The position numbers were made by a program, and so were the translations under genes. A model generated the notes under the pieces. It had not been told where the DNA came from. It searched no databases and saw only the letters and a program-made list of their open reading frames with translations. From Legionella septentrionalis (lineage in GTDB: Bacteria; Pseudomonadota; Gammaproteobacteria; Legionellales; Legionellaceae): a stretch of DNA of 64,000 nucleotides. The stretch is taken from positions 24,140-88,139 of the forward strand of contig NZ_RZGS01000007.1 of NCBI RefSeq assembly GCF_003989745.1. Direction: 5' to 3'. Positions within the stretch are counted from its first letter, which is position 1. Each line of letters opens with the position of its first letter. Positions 55,844 to 64,000 of the stretch are shown here, in pieces.

Positions 55844-56497
55844 CTAATGCAAATGGATCAATTGAGTGTGGATTTCAACCGAGAAATAACGACTGAATGC
55901 TTCAAATGAATCCACATAAGGCCATTGTTCAGCACGGTCGCACATACGTAACATTTCCGCCTTGAAAATTGGGCGGTAATAATGCTTAATAAAAGGCTTT
56001 ACCTCGGCTAAATCTTTAAAATTCTTCACAATAACCGTAGCATTTTCTGCTAAATGTGAAAGATTTACTTTCTCCAAAACCATCGTCAAATCGCTTTGAT
56101 CCTCAGCAGAAGACTTCATCCATTTCAGCAGCACAGAGCGCGGTTTAACACAAAGCAATTGCTGCCCTGCATGGATTGAGGGTTCCATCAAAACGATTTG
56201 CGAATGGAGTTCAAATTTAAAGCAACAAAGAAAATCTAAAAAACTCCCCTCAATTTCATTGCGCGCATCCTTCCCTAACCAGCGACATATTTCATGGCGA
56301 AACATGGTCGTAAAATGACGCTCAATTTCATCAAGGGTATCTTCTTCGTTATCATGCCGCGGTATTGTATAAGCCGTGGTATCAGTTTGTAACAAATTTA
56401 AATCAGGTAAATCTACCTCTGGAAGCTGTGAAGCCAGAAACGAAAGAAATACAGACGTGGGTTTTAATATAACTATTTCCCATTGACTTTGGTGCAT
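55844..56497 (-). CDS. Unknown protein, first gene of a two-gene operon
   Basis: A 217-residue protein, cytoplasmic by appearance. I start at the ATG at 56497, preceded by AGGAGA at 5 nt; an upstream ATG at 56524 is less likely. It contains several Cys/Trp/His residues but no recognised motif (for example MFRHEICRWLGKDARNEIEG and HAGQQLLCVKPRSVLLKW). It is co-directional with the membrane coiled-coil gene, so the products may interact. The gap to 56758 is the shared divergent promoter region with asmA-like. Confidence 0.78.
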   Translation of the reverse strand: MHQSQWEIVILKPTSVFLSFLASQLPEVDLPDLNLLQTDTTAYTIPRHDNEEDTLDEIERHFTTMFRHEICRWLGKDARNEIEGSFLDFLCCFKFELHSQIVLMEPSIHAGQQLLCVKPRSVLLKWMKSSAEDQSDLTMVLEKVNLSHLAENATVIVKNFKDLAEVKPFIKHYYRPIFKAEMLRMCDRAEQWPYVDSFEAFSRYFSVEIHTQLIHLH

Positions 56498-56758
56498 GAT
56501 TCTCTCCTTAGTTATAAAACTCATCCTGAGTACAACTAAAAGCTTTAAATCAATGTTACTTCTTACATCAAAACTTTAAATCCGGTACCTCTCTTTTTTG
56601 TAGGGAAGGCTATCAGATTAACATTAGAAAAATATAAATTGCAATATCATCCGCAAATTGATTTATAAGATTTAGATCGATATGCTAGGAACGTTTATTT
56701 ATGCATATAACCGGTTGTTTACTTTCTGCGAACTGCACTCACCACTTAATCAATAGCT

Positions 56759-58276
56759 GTGAAAATGAAACTTATAAAAAAAACCCTTATTTCATTGTTT
56801 TTCCTGACTACCATAACCGCTTGCGCCTTATGGGCCTTAACGTACACCATCACCCCTGAGGAATTTAAAGACTTATTAAACCAGAAACTTGCTGAATTCA
56901 CAGAACAGCCTAGCCACATAGAAGGTAATATAAGTTGGCAATTATTTCCTCGCCCTGGCCTTAAAATCAGCACGGTTAAAATTGGCGGCAAGCAGATAGA
57001 AAACAATTATTCACTAGCCATCGATAACATGCTTTTTAATTTGCAAATTACACCCTTATTGCGGGGGAAGTTGGTTTTTAATGAACTGCTCATGGATGGT
57101 GTAACGCTTAACATCAATCCAGAAACCAGACACACCCGCGTGCTTAATCGCGCGGCTACAAGCAAGGCGCCAAATAAAACACTTCCCGCTAGCTTCTCCA
57201 TTGAAAACTTCTTGCTGACCCGCGGCCAAGTGGTTGTCTCGCACCCGCAAAACAATCTGGCCGTAACGGATCTTCAAATTGGTGCGAATCAATTGAATTT
57301 CCAAAACAAGCAATTTCCTGTGCAGCTTAAAGGCAATCTTTTACTTCTCTCAAACACCAAGGAATCTCTTAAAGCAAATATTAATTTCAAGGGCAGAACG
57401 CAACTCACCCCAGCCTTTTTTATCGAGCCTTTAAACACAATACAAAATACGGCAACCCATGGCCAAATACTTATTCAAGATGCGCAATATAAGCGGTTGA
57501 AAATTGCCAAAATTAATGCCAATGCCATTTTAAAAACCGGAACATTACGGCTAAATCCGCTAAATCTCACGCTATACAATGGCGAATCAGTGGGCGATTT
57601 AAGTTTTCACATAGCCTCTAAAAAATTTGCCGTTAACCAAACAGCGACTGGCATTAAATCCACCCCGCTGTCTAAAGCCCTTTGGGGAGAGCAGTTAATA
57701 AAAGGAACGATGGACTTCTCCATCCATGCCACAGGCACGTTGCCAGTGCAAAATATTTTGGATCATGTACAAGCCAGTGGCCATATTATGATTCGAGATG
57801 GCGCATTATGCTTTGTCGATATCCATCAAATGGTTAAAGATATTCCTAATACAATCCATTCAATGCTGACCGCACCCAAATCGAATGAAACTCTCCAAAA
57901 AACTTATGAAGGACGCACGAAGTTTAAATTACTCAGTATGCATTACGACGTGAAAAATAATCCCCTGTTTAATGATTCTTTTCTGTTGCAGACTGAGGAA
58001 ATGCAAATCAATGGCAAAGGCAGGATGAACCTTAAAGACCGCTCCATTGATAATGAGTTATCGGCAAAATTAATCCAGCCAGAGCCAATGATGGATAAAA
58101 TTCAGCAAATTTTAAATGGCAACTTGCCGCTAAAACTTACAGGCCCAATCATGCAACCATTAATTGTGCCGAATATGCAAAAAATTAGTCCATTATTAAC
58201 ACAATTTTTTTTAAAGCAATCCATCGACAAACCATTGAAGCAATTAAAGGCAGAAATTATGAGCCTGTTTACATAA
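56759..58276 (+). CDS. AsmA-family protein
   Basis: A 505-residue inner-membrane-anchored, periplasm-facing protein of the AsmA superfamily. After a single transmembrane helix (about 10-30), TPEEFKDLLNQKLAEFT and ISWQLFPRPGLKIS are typical AsmA N-terminal segments. The C-terminus has the repetitive beta-rich FSIHATGTLP and NGKGRMNLKDRSIDNELSAK. The start is GTG at 56759 or ATG two codons on; neither has a clear ribosome binding site. AsmA proteins take part in phospholipid transport or outer-membrane assembly. The ClC gene follows 27 nt downstream. Confidence 0.88.
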   Translation: MKMKLIKKTLISLFFLTTITACALWALTYTITPEEFKDLLNQKLAEFTEQPSHIEGNISWQLFPRPGLKISTVKIGGKQIENNYSLAIDNMLFNLQITPLLRGKLVFNELLMDGVTLNINPETRHTRVLNRAATSKAPNKTLPASFSIENFLLTRGQVVVSHPQNNLAVTDLQIGANQLNFQNKQFPVQLKGNLLLLSNTKESLKANINFKGRTQLTPAFFIEPLNTIQNTATHGQILIQDAQYKRLKIAKINANAILKTGTLRLNPLNLTLYNGESVGDLSFHIASKKFAVNQTATGIKSTPLSKALWGEQLIKGTMDFSIHATGTLPVQNILDHVQASGHIMIRDGALCFVDIHQMVKDIPNTIHSMLTAPKSNETLQKTYEGRTKFKLLSMHYDVKNNPLFNDSFLLQTEEMQINGKGRMNLKDRSIDNELSAKLIQPEPMMDKIQQILNGNLPLKLTGPIMQPLIVPNMQKISPLLTQFFLKQSIDKPLKQLKAEIMSLFT

Positions 58277-58303
58277 TTAATATCCATTTGCCTGGATTAT
58301 GCA

Positions 58304-59566
58304 GTGAATTCATCAAATAAAAAGTACTCTATTTTTTTAGTGGTTGTCTCTACTTTAATAATTGGTATTGCTTCAGGCTTGTGCGGAGCTTTTTTAGCTC
58401 TATTACTACGTTTTATACAACATACATCCTATGGTTATGCTCCATGGCAGTTACTAAGCAATGAAAGTTTCTTGCAAGGCGTACGTTCCTCCTCACCATT
58501 ACGGCGTATCGCAGTACTTTGCCTATGCGGGGTTATTGCAGGAATAGGGTGGTGGCTTTTATACCGTTATGGCCGCCCTTTATATAGCATCAAGGAAAGA
58601 TTACAAAAAAGCATCCATTTCCCTGCTCTTGAAACCATTATCCATGCATTGTTACAAATTATTACCGTTGCCCTGGGTTCCCCACTCGGACGAGAAACAG
58701 CGCCGAGAGAACTGGCTGCTGTGTTTGCCGATTGGTATACCAGCAAAACAAAGCTCACTGCAGAAGAAACAAAAATCATGATAGCATGCAGCGCGGGAGC
58801 CGGGTTAGCAGCTGTTTACAATGTTCCTTTGGGAGGAGCTTTATTCGTCCTGGAAGCTTTATTATTCACCTTCCGCTGGCCTGTTTTGCTACCTGCTTTT
58901 GCAAGCTCAGGAATCGCAGTACTCATTTCACGCTTAATCATTGGGGATCAGCCGCAATACAATCTTGCTAATTATGAAGTCAATACGGCATTAATTGCCT
59001 GGTCAATTTTTATTGGTCCCATCATCGGGGCCGCCGCTTATTGGTTTATGCGCATGACGCGCAAAGCTCAACAACAGGCAAAACGTAACTGGCAGCTTCC
59101 TGTTTTGTGTTTTTTTAATTTTTTAATCATAGGGATCTTGGCGGGATACTTTCCTGCCATTTTAGGAAATGGCAAAAGTCCGGCACAGCTGGAATTCGGC
59201 AATCAGATCGGTATCGGCATAAGCCTTGTGCTATTAATTTTGCGAGTCGCTATCATATGGTCCAGTTTGCGAGCCGGAGCCCGCGGGGGAATGCTAACGC
59301 CGGCTCTGGCCAATGGCGCTTTATTAGGAGTAATGCTCGGGGGGATTTGGAATTTATTTCTACCGGATGTCCCTTCCTTAAATGCTTACGCTGTTGTTGG
59401 CGCCGCCGCTTTTCTCGCTGCAGCTCAAAAAATGCCTTTAACAGCCATTATACTGATTTTTGAATTTACTAATTTTAAATTTAGTTTTCTTATTCCGATT
59501 TTATTTGCCATCACCGGTGCATTAAGCTTATGGAGTTTCTGTGAAACGAGATTTACCAAATCATGA
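58304..59566 (+). CDS. Voltage-gated chloride channel family (ClC) protein
   Basis: A 420-residue membrane protein with about ten helices. The ClC pore segments GSPLGRETAPRELAA (family GREGP-like), GAGLAAVYNVPLGGALFVLE and GKSPAQLEFG are present. The start is GTG. The typical cytoplasmic CBS domains are absent. The ion and direction (H+/Cl- antiporter or channel) cannot be read reliably; Glu in GRETAP may be the gating glutamate. It overlaps mutY by 4 nt. Confidence 0.85.
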   Translation: MNSSNKKYSIFLVVVSTLIIGIASGLCGAFLALLLRFIQHTSYGYAPWQLLSNESFLQGVRSSSPLRRIAVLCLCGVIAGIGWWLLYRYGRPLYSIKERLQKSIHFPALETIIHALLQIITVALGSPLGRETAPRELAAVFADWYTSKTKLTAEETKIMIACSAGAGLAAVYNVPLGGALFVLEALLFTFRWPVLLPAFASSGIAVLISRLIIGDQPQYNLANYEVNTALIAWSIFIGPIIGAAAYWFMRMTRKAQQQAKRNWQLPVLCFFNFLIIGILAGYFPAILGNGKSPAQLEFGNQIGIGISLVLLILRVAIIWSSLRAGARGGMLTPALANGALLGVMLGGIWNLFLPDVPSLNAYAVVGAAAFLAAAQKMPLTAIILIFEFTNFKFSFLIPILFAITGALSLWSFCETRFTKS

Positions 59567-60648
59567 ATGCTGATATCGATTGCATTCAGCAACAATTTAC
59601 CTGGCCTCTTTTACAATGGTATGAGGTTTACGGCAGGAAAAATTTACCCTGGCAAATACCGCGGGAAGCATACAGAGTATGGATCTCTGAAATCATGCTG
59701 CAACAAACACAGGTAAAAACTGTGATACCCTTTTTCTTACGGTTTATGGACAGCTTTCCAAATATTGAAACCCTGGCTCAAGCCGCAGAAGATGAAGTGC
59801 TGGCGCATTGGTCTGGTCTTGGCTACTATAGCCGCGCCCGCAATTTGCATAAAACAGCGCAAATTATTTGCCAAGAATTGCAGGGAAAATTCCCGCAAAC
59901 CCTGGAGGAACTCATCAAATTACCAGGGATTGGCGCCTCCACCGCTGCAGCCATCGCCTCATTGGCTTTTAACCATCCTACGGCAATTTTGGATGGAAAT
60001 GTAAAACGAGTCCTTAGTCGCTATTTCTTGGTGGAAGGAGCAGCGGAGCAAGCTGCGGTAAAAAACAAGCTATGGCAACTTGCGAACCTTTGCATGCCAT
60101 CCCGACATTGTGCTAAGTACACGCAAGCCATTATGGATTTGGGAGCAACCTGTTGTACCGTAAAAAATCCTGATTGCAGCCACTGTCCTTTAGCTGCCAC
60201 CTGTGCAGCATATGCACATGATGTGGTAGCGGATTACCCCACGAAAAAAGTAAAAAAAATAAAGCCTGTTAAACATCAACAATTCTTGCTGCTGCATACA
60301 AAAACCGGCTTAATTTATTTGGAAAAGTTACCGCCTGTAGGGATTTGGGGTGGATTATGGAGTACGCTTGGCATCGATACCACTCATTGCCCAATGGATT
60401 ATGTGCGCAAAAACTACCCGTGGGAACTTAAAAATGTACAGGAAATTACGCAGATTAAACATTCGTTTAGCCATTTCCATTTACATATTAGTGCGCTAGC
60501 CGTACAGGTAGAATTGCATAATAAAACTATTCTTGCCGAAACCTCCGGCGCATGGTTTACCGCCGCTCAACTTACGCAAATAGGACTGCCAAAACCGGTG
60601 AGCAAAATTATCGAGCAATTTTTTCTCTTGCCTGAATCATTTAAGTAG
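59563..60648 (+). CDS. mutY: A/G-specific adenine glycosylase
   Basis: Removes adenine opposite 8-oxoguanine in DNA. The 361-residue protein has the catalytic Glu43 (SEIMLQQTQV), the helix-hairpin-helix LPGIGASTAAAIA, the catalytic Asp144 (LDGNVKRVL) and the Fe-S loop Cys198-x6-Cys205-x2-Cys208-x5-Cys214. The C-terminal MutT-like domain is present. It is coupled to the ClC gene (ATGA). An 11-bp hairpin (60645-60655/60666-60676) spans its stop and may end transcription. Confidence 0.96.
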   Translation: MNADIDCIQQQFTWPLLQWYEVYGRKNLPWQIPREAYRVWISEIMLQQTQVKTVIPFFLRFMDSFPNIETLAQAAEDEVLAHWSGLGYYSRARNLHKTAQIICQELQGKFPQTLEELIKLPGIGASTAAAIASLAFNHPTAILDGNVKRVLSRYFLVEGAAEQAAVKNKLWQLANLCMPSRHCAKYTQAIMDLGATCCTVKNPDCSHCPLAATCAAYAHDVVADYPTKKVKKIKPVKHQQFLLLHTKTGLIYLEKLPPVGIWGGLWSTLGIDTTHCPMDYVRKNYPWELKNVQEITQIKHSFSHFHLHISALAVQVELHNKTILAETSGAWFTAAQLTQIGLPKPVSKIIEQFFLLPESFK

Positions 60649-60676
60649 CCAGTTATCCTTAGTATTAACTGGCTAC
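60645..60676 (+). terminator. Hairpin over the mutY stop
   Basis: GTAGCCAGTTA and its complement surround a 10-nt loop, with the stem starting just before the stop codon. No U-tract follows, so it could also protect the 3' end. Confidence 0.5.
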
Positions 60677-61157
60677 TGCAAAGCTTCCGACACAACTATT
60701 GGTTTTGGCAAAAAACCATTGCGTTAATCTCAAGGCCAATGGCCACTACACACCAGTGATTATTGGATCGTGTATCGCTTCAAGCCAGCAATTCCTCAGT
60801 ACTCATCATTGCTATTAAATACCGCCGGGAAGCCTGTGACGTAAAGCAGAATGAATAAATCAGAAATTGATGTTGTAGATGGTTATTTTTGCCACCCGTG
60901 TCCTTTCTGCCACTATAAATCTGCGTGGTCTTTGCAATCACACCAGTGATTTTTAATGTTTTGCTTAATCTAGTGGGGAAATCTCTTGGGCAAAATCATG
61001 CCATTAAAGGCGGGCTATTTCAATTCTTTCACTGAAATCATCCCTTAATACAGCAGCAGTAAATATCATAAGTTTTAAAACTTAAAAACTCTATTGAGAA
61101 ATTAAATACATAGTGATATTTTTCGCTCATATTTTATGGACAATAAGGATTTTTTCT
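60677..61157. other. 480-nt gap with no recognisable gene
   Basis: All frames are broken by stops. A 13-mer, CACACCAGTGATT, occurs twice (60749-60761 and 60939-60951). The last 100 nt are AT-rich and should hold the promoter of the next operon. I see no tRNA or IS feature. Confidence 0.5.
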
Positions 61158-61946
61158 ATGCCCTTACCCCTTCTCCTAGCGCCTGTCGCAGTGATCGGTG
61201 CAAAAGCCACCGTGTCTGTGGGCACTCTAATCGCGAGTGTCGTGGTAAGCGGACTTGCCGGTGGCAGTATTGTTGGAATAAGTGGACTGGCTCTCTGGTA
61301 TTTAAAGCTGGATTCAAAAACGCTAACAAGCCTTGAGCACATGAAAGCCCTCGATGAGCAACACCAAATCACCCAAACCCGCATCCGTACAGCGTCTGAA
61401 GGTATTCAAAAAATTGATGCCGAGCTTACTTCTCTAAGCGATGAAATTGACGAAGTAATTGACATCATATCATTGGAACAGCTGCAATTATTATCTGAAA
61501 AAATCGCTGAAACCAGCAATTACCTGCAATCCACAGTAACGCTTACGCAAAAAACCGGCGAAGAGTTAAATAAATCATTATTGGGATTAAAAGAGATCGG
61601 AGCCCAAATCAAGGAAGCAGGTATCAAATCAACCCGAAGAATTTCCATGCTGAATCAATTGCTCGATGAGAAAGAAGAAAAACTCACCCAAGCAACCAAA
61701 GAAATTGCAGCCTTAAATAAAACCGCCACCGAGCAAACCTCGACTCTTGAAGAACTCCAAAACGTCATAAAAAAGCTTACTGATGAAAATCTTCAAAAAA
61801 CGGTAAAAATTGAAATATTAGAGAATGATTGCAACGAATTGCAAGCCACTTGTAAACGTATGGACAATTACTTAAGTTTCTTTGCGTCCAAAATTGAACA
61901 GTCTGAACAGCCAAACACGTCAACAATTAGCAATGCACTCAAATAA
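61158..61946 (+). CDS. Inc-like protein: N-terminal hydrophobic hairpin and long coiled coil (first of pair)
   Basis: A 262-residue protein started at the ATG at 61158 (AAGGA 8 nt upstream); an ATG at 61113 is unsupported. Residues about 4-50 form two hydrophobic segments separated by a short turn (VVSGLAGGSIVGISGLALWY). From about 55 to the end it is a continuous coiled coil rich in Glu, Lys, Leu and Gln. This bilobed hydrophobic plus coiled-coil layout is that of Chlamydia Inc proteins and of Legionella LegC-type effectors. There is no signal peptide. The next gene starts 19 nt later with a similar layout. Confidence 0.8.
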   Translation: MPLPLLLAPVAVIGAKATVSVGTLIASVVVSGLAGGSIVGISGLALWYLKLDSKTLTSLEHMKALDEQHQITQTRIRTASEGIQKIDAELTSLSDEIDEVIDIISLEQLQLLSEKIAETSNYLQSTVTLTQKTGEELNKSLLGLKEIGAQIKEAGIKSTRRISMLNQLLDEKEEKLTQATKEIAALNKTATEQTSTLEELQNVIKKLTDENLQKTVKIEILENDCNELQATCKRMDNYLSFFASKIEQSEQPNTSTISNALK

Positions 61947-61965
61947 TTCTCAAGGAGCCAAGGTA

Positions 61966-62880
61966 ATGCAAGTACTCATCTGGATTGGAAACCAACTTAA
62001 AAATCTAATCGACTGGTTTTCCCCAATTAACAAAGAATATCCCGCCAATGAAACAGGCGAGCTCATAAAGCGTAAACTCGAAAGTAAAAGCTGGTTTGAT
62101 GCTCTAACTTCTTGGTGGATTCAAAGGCACCTTTTGTTAAAATTAAGCACTTTCACAGGTATAAGCGTTGTGGCAGGGGTGGCAGGCTTACTGATTGGCG
62201 TGCCTGTTTTGTTGTCGCTTGCAGCTCTCTGTTTTTCTATACTCATTCATTCCTTATTTGTTTTTCATGAGCGAGCTCGCCATGCTGCCGCCGAAATTAT
62301 TGCCACAGAACAAAAAGCTTTGGATGAAGATTTAAAAATCAACGTGGATTTTTTTGAAACTGCCGCGGCAAAACTCAACACCGGAATTGAAAAATTGCGC
62401 GCTCGACACTACGACCTAGAAAAACATAGCAAATTAATGGATGCGGGAGCCCAGTCACTCGAGCAAAATAATGGCAAACTGTCTGCTGTGGCACATGAGA
62501 TGGAAAGAGAAGCAACCCGGCTTATCGAACCACAAAAAGAAATTAAAAAAGAATTCGATGCATTAACAACAAATGTGAAAGAACATGAAGATGCGATTGT
62601 TGCCTCAACTCTTAAAGTAAGAGCCATTGATACTGCAGCAGCCGAGTTTTCGACCGCAGTTCACAGTTTTGAGCAAAATCAAAAAATATTTTCAGAAGCA
62701 ACCAGTCGTTTTTGTCACTTCGTCGCAGGACAAACTCTTGCCAAGAAAATCGATCCCAATAATCAAGAAGATAAGGAAAGCATCGCGCGTCATCAATTTA
62801 TAGCTTCCATGAATCAAAAAATGAATCACTATGAACGATTAATCCAAGGGTTCAGTCGTACTCCTTCTTGCGGTATGTAA
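61966..62880 (+). CDS. Inc-like protein: hydrophobic hairpin and coiled coil (second of pair)
   Basis: A 304-residue protein started at the ATG at 61966 (AAGGAG 9 nt upstream); upstream in-frame ATGs at 61882 and 61933 overlap the first gene and lack a site. A cytoplasmic N-terminal segment of about 60 residues is followed by two adjacent hydrophobic helices (about 65-105, with VVAGVAGLLIGVPVLLSLAA), then a long coiled coil (about 110-270). It shares topology but not obvious sequence with the upstream protein. A heteromeric membrane-tethering pair is a reasonable guess. An imperfect hairpin lies at 62936-62975. Confidence 0.8.
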   Translation: MQVLIWIGNQLKNLIDWFSPINKEYPANETGELIKRKLESKSWFDALTSWWIQRHLLLKLSTFTGISVVAGVAGLLIGVPVLLSLAALCFSILIHSLFVFHERARHAAAEIIATEQKALDEDLKINVDFFETAAAKLNTGIEKLRARHYDLEKHSKLMDAGAQSLEQNNGKLSAVAHEMEREATRLIEPQKEIKKEFDALTTNVKEHEDAIVASTLKVRAIDTAAAEFSTAVHSFEQNQKIFSEATSRFCHFVAGQTLAKKIDPNNQEDKESIARHQFIASMNQKMNHYERLIQGFSRTPSCGM

Positions 62881-63008
62881 TTGTTATCGTGTGTGGCAAT
62901 TTACTCAGAAGGCCAAATTTACGACTATTAGTTTAGGCGGTAGACATCTCATCGCAAATAGAGATGATTATCGCCAAATAATACTTTAAAAATAAGCCAA
63001 TAGTTATC

Positions 63009-63518
63009 TTACTGATTAAGATTACTTATTTCATCACCCAAGCATCGTAAAGGTGCTAGGCTTGTCATCATAGGAATAAGGATAAGCGGACAGCCGCGCT
63101 TTAACCACTCAATCCGATTTTGAGAATTTGCCTGCCAGATAGGATTAGTGCCTATACAAAGAGAAGTAAGCGGATAAAGAACAATTACCCCAGAAACTTT
63201 ATTCCAATTCACGCACCCGCAACAAGTTGAAGCTGAGACATTATAACAGGATTGAGCCAAATCTCCCTTACTGCAATCCCACAAATCAGTATAAGTTAAC
63301 TCTCCCTGTACTGGAGTGGTGCATGGAAACTCGTTTGTATTATTTTCAAGATCAGCACAAATCGCATTCGCTGTGCAAAATACCAGTGCTTTTCCGCAAT
63401 GCATGGTAATTTTTTCACCCGGGGATGTCGAGGAATTATAACTCATTCCACAAAACTCGAAGGTTTTACATTCGTTATTGTCTGTACATTTTTCTGCATC
63501 CTTAGCAATTGTACCCAA
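63009..63518 (-). CDS. Cysteine-rich ORF, possibly 5'-truncated
   Basis: A 169-codon frame with about 16 Cys, concentrated in the first 110 residues (for example CTDNNECKTFEFCG and STCCGCVNW), followed by a more hydrophobic segment VIVLYPLTSLCIG. The pattern suggests a disulfide-bonded exported protein, but no signal peptide precedes it. The only start in range is TTG at 63518 without a good ribosome binding site. Upstream, the same frame has stops, and an AGGAGG next to an ATG leads to only five codons. Either the gene has lost its 5' end or the frame is fortuitous. Confidence 0.45.
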   Translation of the reverse strand: MGTIAKDAEKCTDNNECKTFEFCGMSYNSSTSPGEKITMHCGKALVFCTANAICADLENNTNEFPCTTPVQGELTYTDLWDCSKGDLAQSCYNVSASTCCGCVNWNKVSGVIVLYPLTSLCIGTNPIWQANSQNRIEWLKRGCPLILIPMMTSLAPLRCLGDEISNLNQ

Positions 63519-63755
63519 ATATAACTGTTCAATGGAGCTTCAAATTTCCAAGAACATCCTCCTAAAAGATGATCTGGCCTTTTGCTAACCAGGAATTCTA
63601 CAAAAATAAGGATTAGAGGATTGCCATGACGCGTTGGTTGCTTGCATGCTTAATAGGGCATGTGATACCCCATTAAATATATTTTTTTAATTTTAACTTC
63701 GTAGGGTGGATCAAAAGTAGCGATTTATTCGTTTGAATAAGCAATGATGAGCTTG

Positions 63756-63784
63756 TTGACACATTATTAAAATCCGGATAAAAT
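63756..63784 (+). promoter_or_regulatory. Consensus sigma-70 promoter with no intact gene downstream
   Basis: TTGACA (63756-63761), a 17-nt spacer and TAAAAT (63779-63784), reading right. The only frame it can serve starts at 63813 and is cut by the IS end 70 nt on. Confidence 0.7.
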
Positions 63785-63812
63785 GATTAAATTTTGCACA
63801 AATATATAATAT

Positions 63813-63896
63813 ATGACCACATATTTTGAATTTTTTTCACCTTTTTCACATTTAATAGAAAGTAAACAATATCCATTTTCTAGGGCGTGTTTTTAA
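63813..63896 (+). pseudogene. 5' fragment of a gene interrupted by the IS element
   Basis: ATG at 63813 opens MTTYFEFFSPFSHLIESKQY and continues to about 63882, where the IS terminal sequence begins. The frame ends inside the IS at 63896. It lies about 30 nt after the consensus promoter, but has no clear Shine-Dalgarno, as for several other lineage-specific genes here. The remainder of the gene, if it survives, should lie beyond the element, outside the window. Confidence 0.5.
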
Positions 63897-64000
63897 AGTT
63901 TCAGCCACAGCAAAATACCTATTACAATTAATGCACCTAAAAACATGGCGGCAGTTTTATCATACCGCGTAGCAATTCTTCTGAAACCTTTTATTCTGTT
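63883..64000 (-). mobile_element. IS5-family (IS427-group-like) insertion sequence, right-hand end only
   Basis: The element's terminal sequence GGGCGTGTTTTTAAAG begins at 63883, directly after CTA of a CTAG target, which is the preference of the IS427 group. The end carries the C-terminus of a DDE transposase on the minus strand. The element continues beyond the window. Confidence 0.75.
63893..64000 (-). CDS. IS5-family transposase, C-terminal fragment (window edge)
   Basis: The minus strand reads GFRRIATRYDKTAAMFLGAL and ends LLWLKL at a stop at 63893-63895. The RRxATRYDKTAxxF motif is the conserved C-terminus of IS5-family (IS427-group) DDE transposases. The start is outside the window. 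Confidence 0.88.
   Translation of the reverse strand, partial: NRIKGFRRIATRYDKTAAMFLGALIVIGILLWLKL

Noticed and set aside
60749..60951. Two copies of CACACCAGTGATT as a CRISPR-like or regulatory array
   Set aside because: Only two copies 190 bp apart with no shared spacer structure; too little to call.

Overview
This window looks like a chromosome segment of a Legionella-like gammaproteobacterium (order Legionellales). Four things point there. The block gyrA-serC-aroA-cmk-rpsA is followed by lapA-lapB-pyrF. GyrA carries a natural Thr at the quinolone-determining position. Housekeeping genes are interspersed with AT-rich, lineage-specific genes for eukaryote-like or coiled-coil proteins (RCC1, Sel1, phytase-like tyrosine phosphatase, Inc-like membrane coiled coils). 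One of these genes is preceded by a tandem CTTAAT box of the kind bound by PmrA, the regulator of many Dot/Icm effector genes. No Dot/Icm gene is in the window, so effector status is inference throughout.

Layout. 1-1000: end of a purine nucleoside phosphorylase gene and deoC (deoxynucleoside salvage). 1172-3866: two tandem paralogues of unknown function (NLS-like N-termini, YADAY repeats, SUMO-interaction-like motifs) with conserved promoters. 4155-17293: a long minus-strand run read gyrA, serC, aroA, cmk, rpsA, terminator, lapA, lapB, pyrF, uracil-DNA glycosylase, two prepilins, ubiC, ubiA. 17437-18671: PmrA-type box and a C39-like cysteine-protease candidate. 18674-21130: nucleoside phosphorylase and gltA. 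21218-23176: a third NLS/SIM-like protein with five 52-residue repeats. 23486-28629: a PolX-PHP protein with a degenerate polymerase site, a coiled-coil protein, an RCC1 protein and an adenosine deaminase-like enzyme. 28787-31948: E1alpha, E1beta and E2 of a 2-oxoacid dehydrogenase. 32107-36691: a FAD protein and three exported hydrolases (amidase, MltA-like, S1/P1 nuclease). 36883-42037: etfB-etfA-ald and ugd-galU. 42285-47129: sdaA, phytase-like phosphatase and two Sel1 proteins that arose by a roughly 1.6-kb segmental tandem duplication, which left a phosphatase-gene remnant. 47287-54665: dusA, hemF, an MFS carrier, DUF488, SDR, csp, pyrE and a DegQ-like protease. 54999-62880: a coiled-coil pair, AsmA, ClC, mutY and an Inc-like coiled-coil pair. 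63009-64000: a Cys-rich ORF, then a consensus promoter and short ORF cut by the end of an IS5-family element.

The housekeeping parts are ordinary: nucleotide metabolism, LPS-assembly control, aromatic and serine synthesis, ubiquinone, heme and TCA entry. The unusual content is in the accessory islands. The best candidates for something undescribed are the three NLS/SIM-like repeat proteins, the PmrA-box protease candidate, the duplicated phosphatase-Sel1 unit and the paired coiled-coil operons. No tRNA, rRNA or CRISPR array was recognised.
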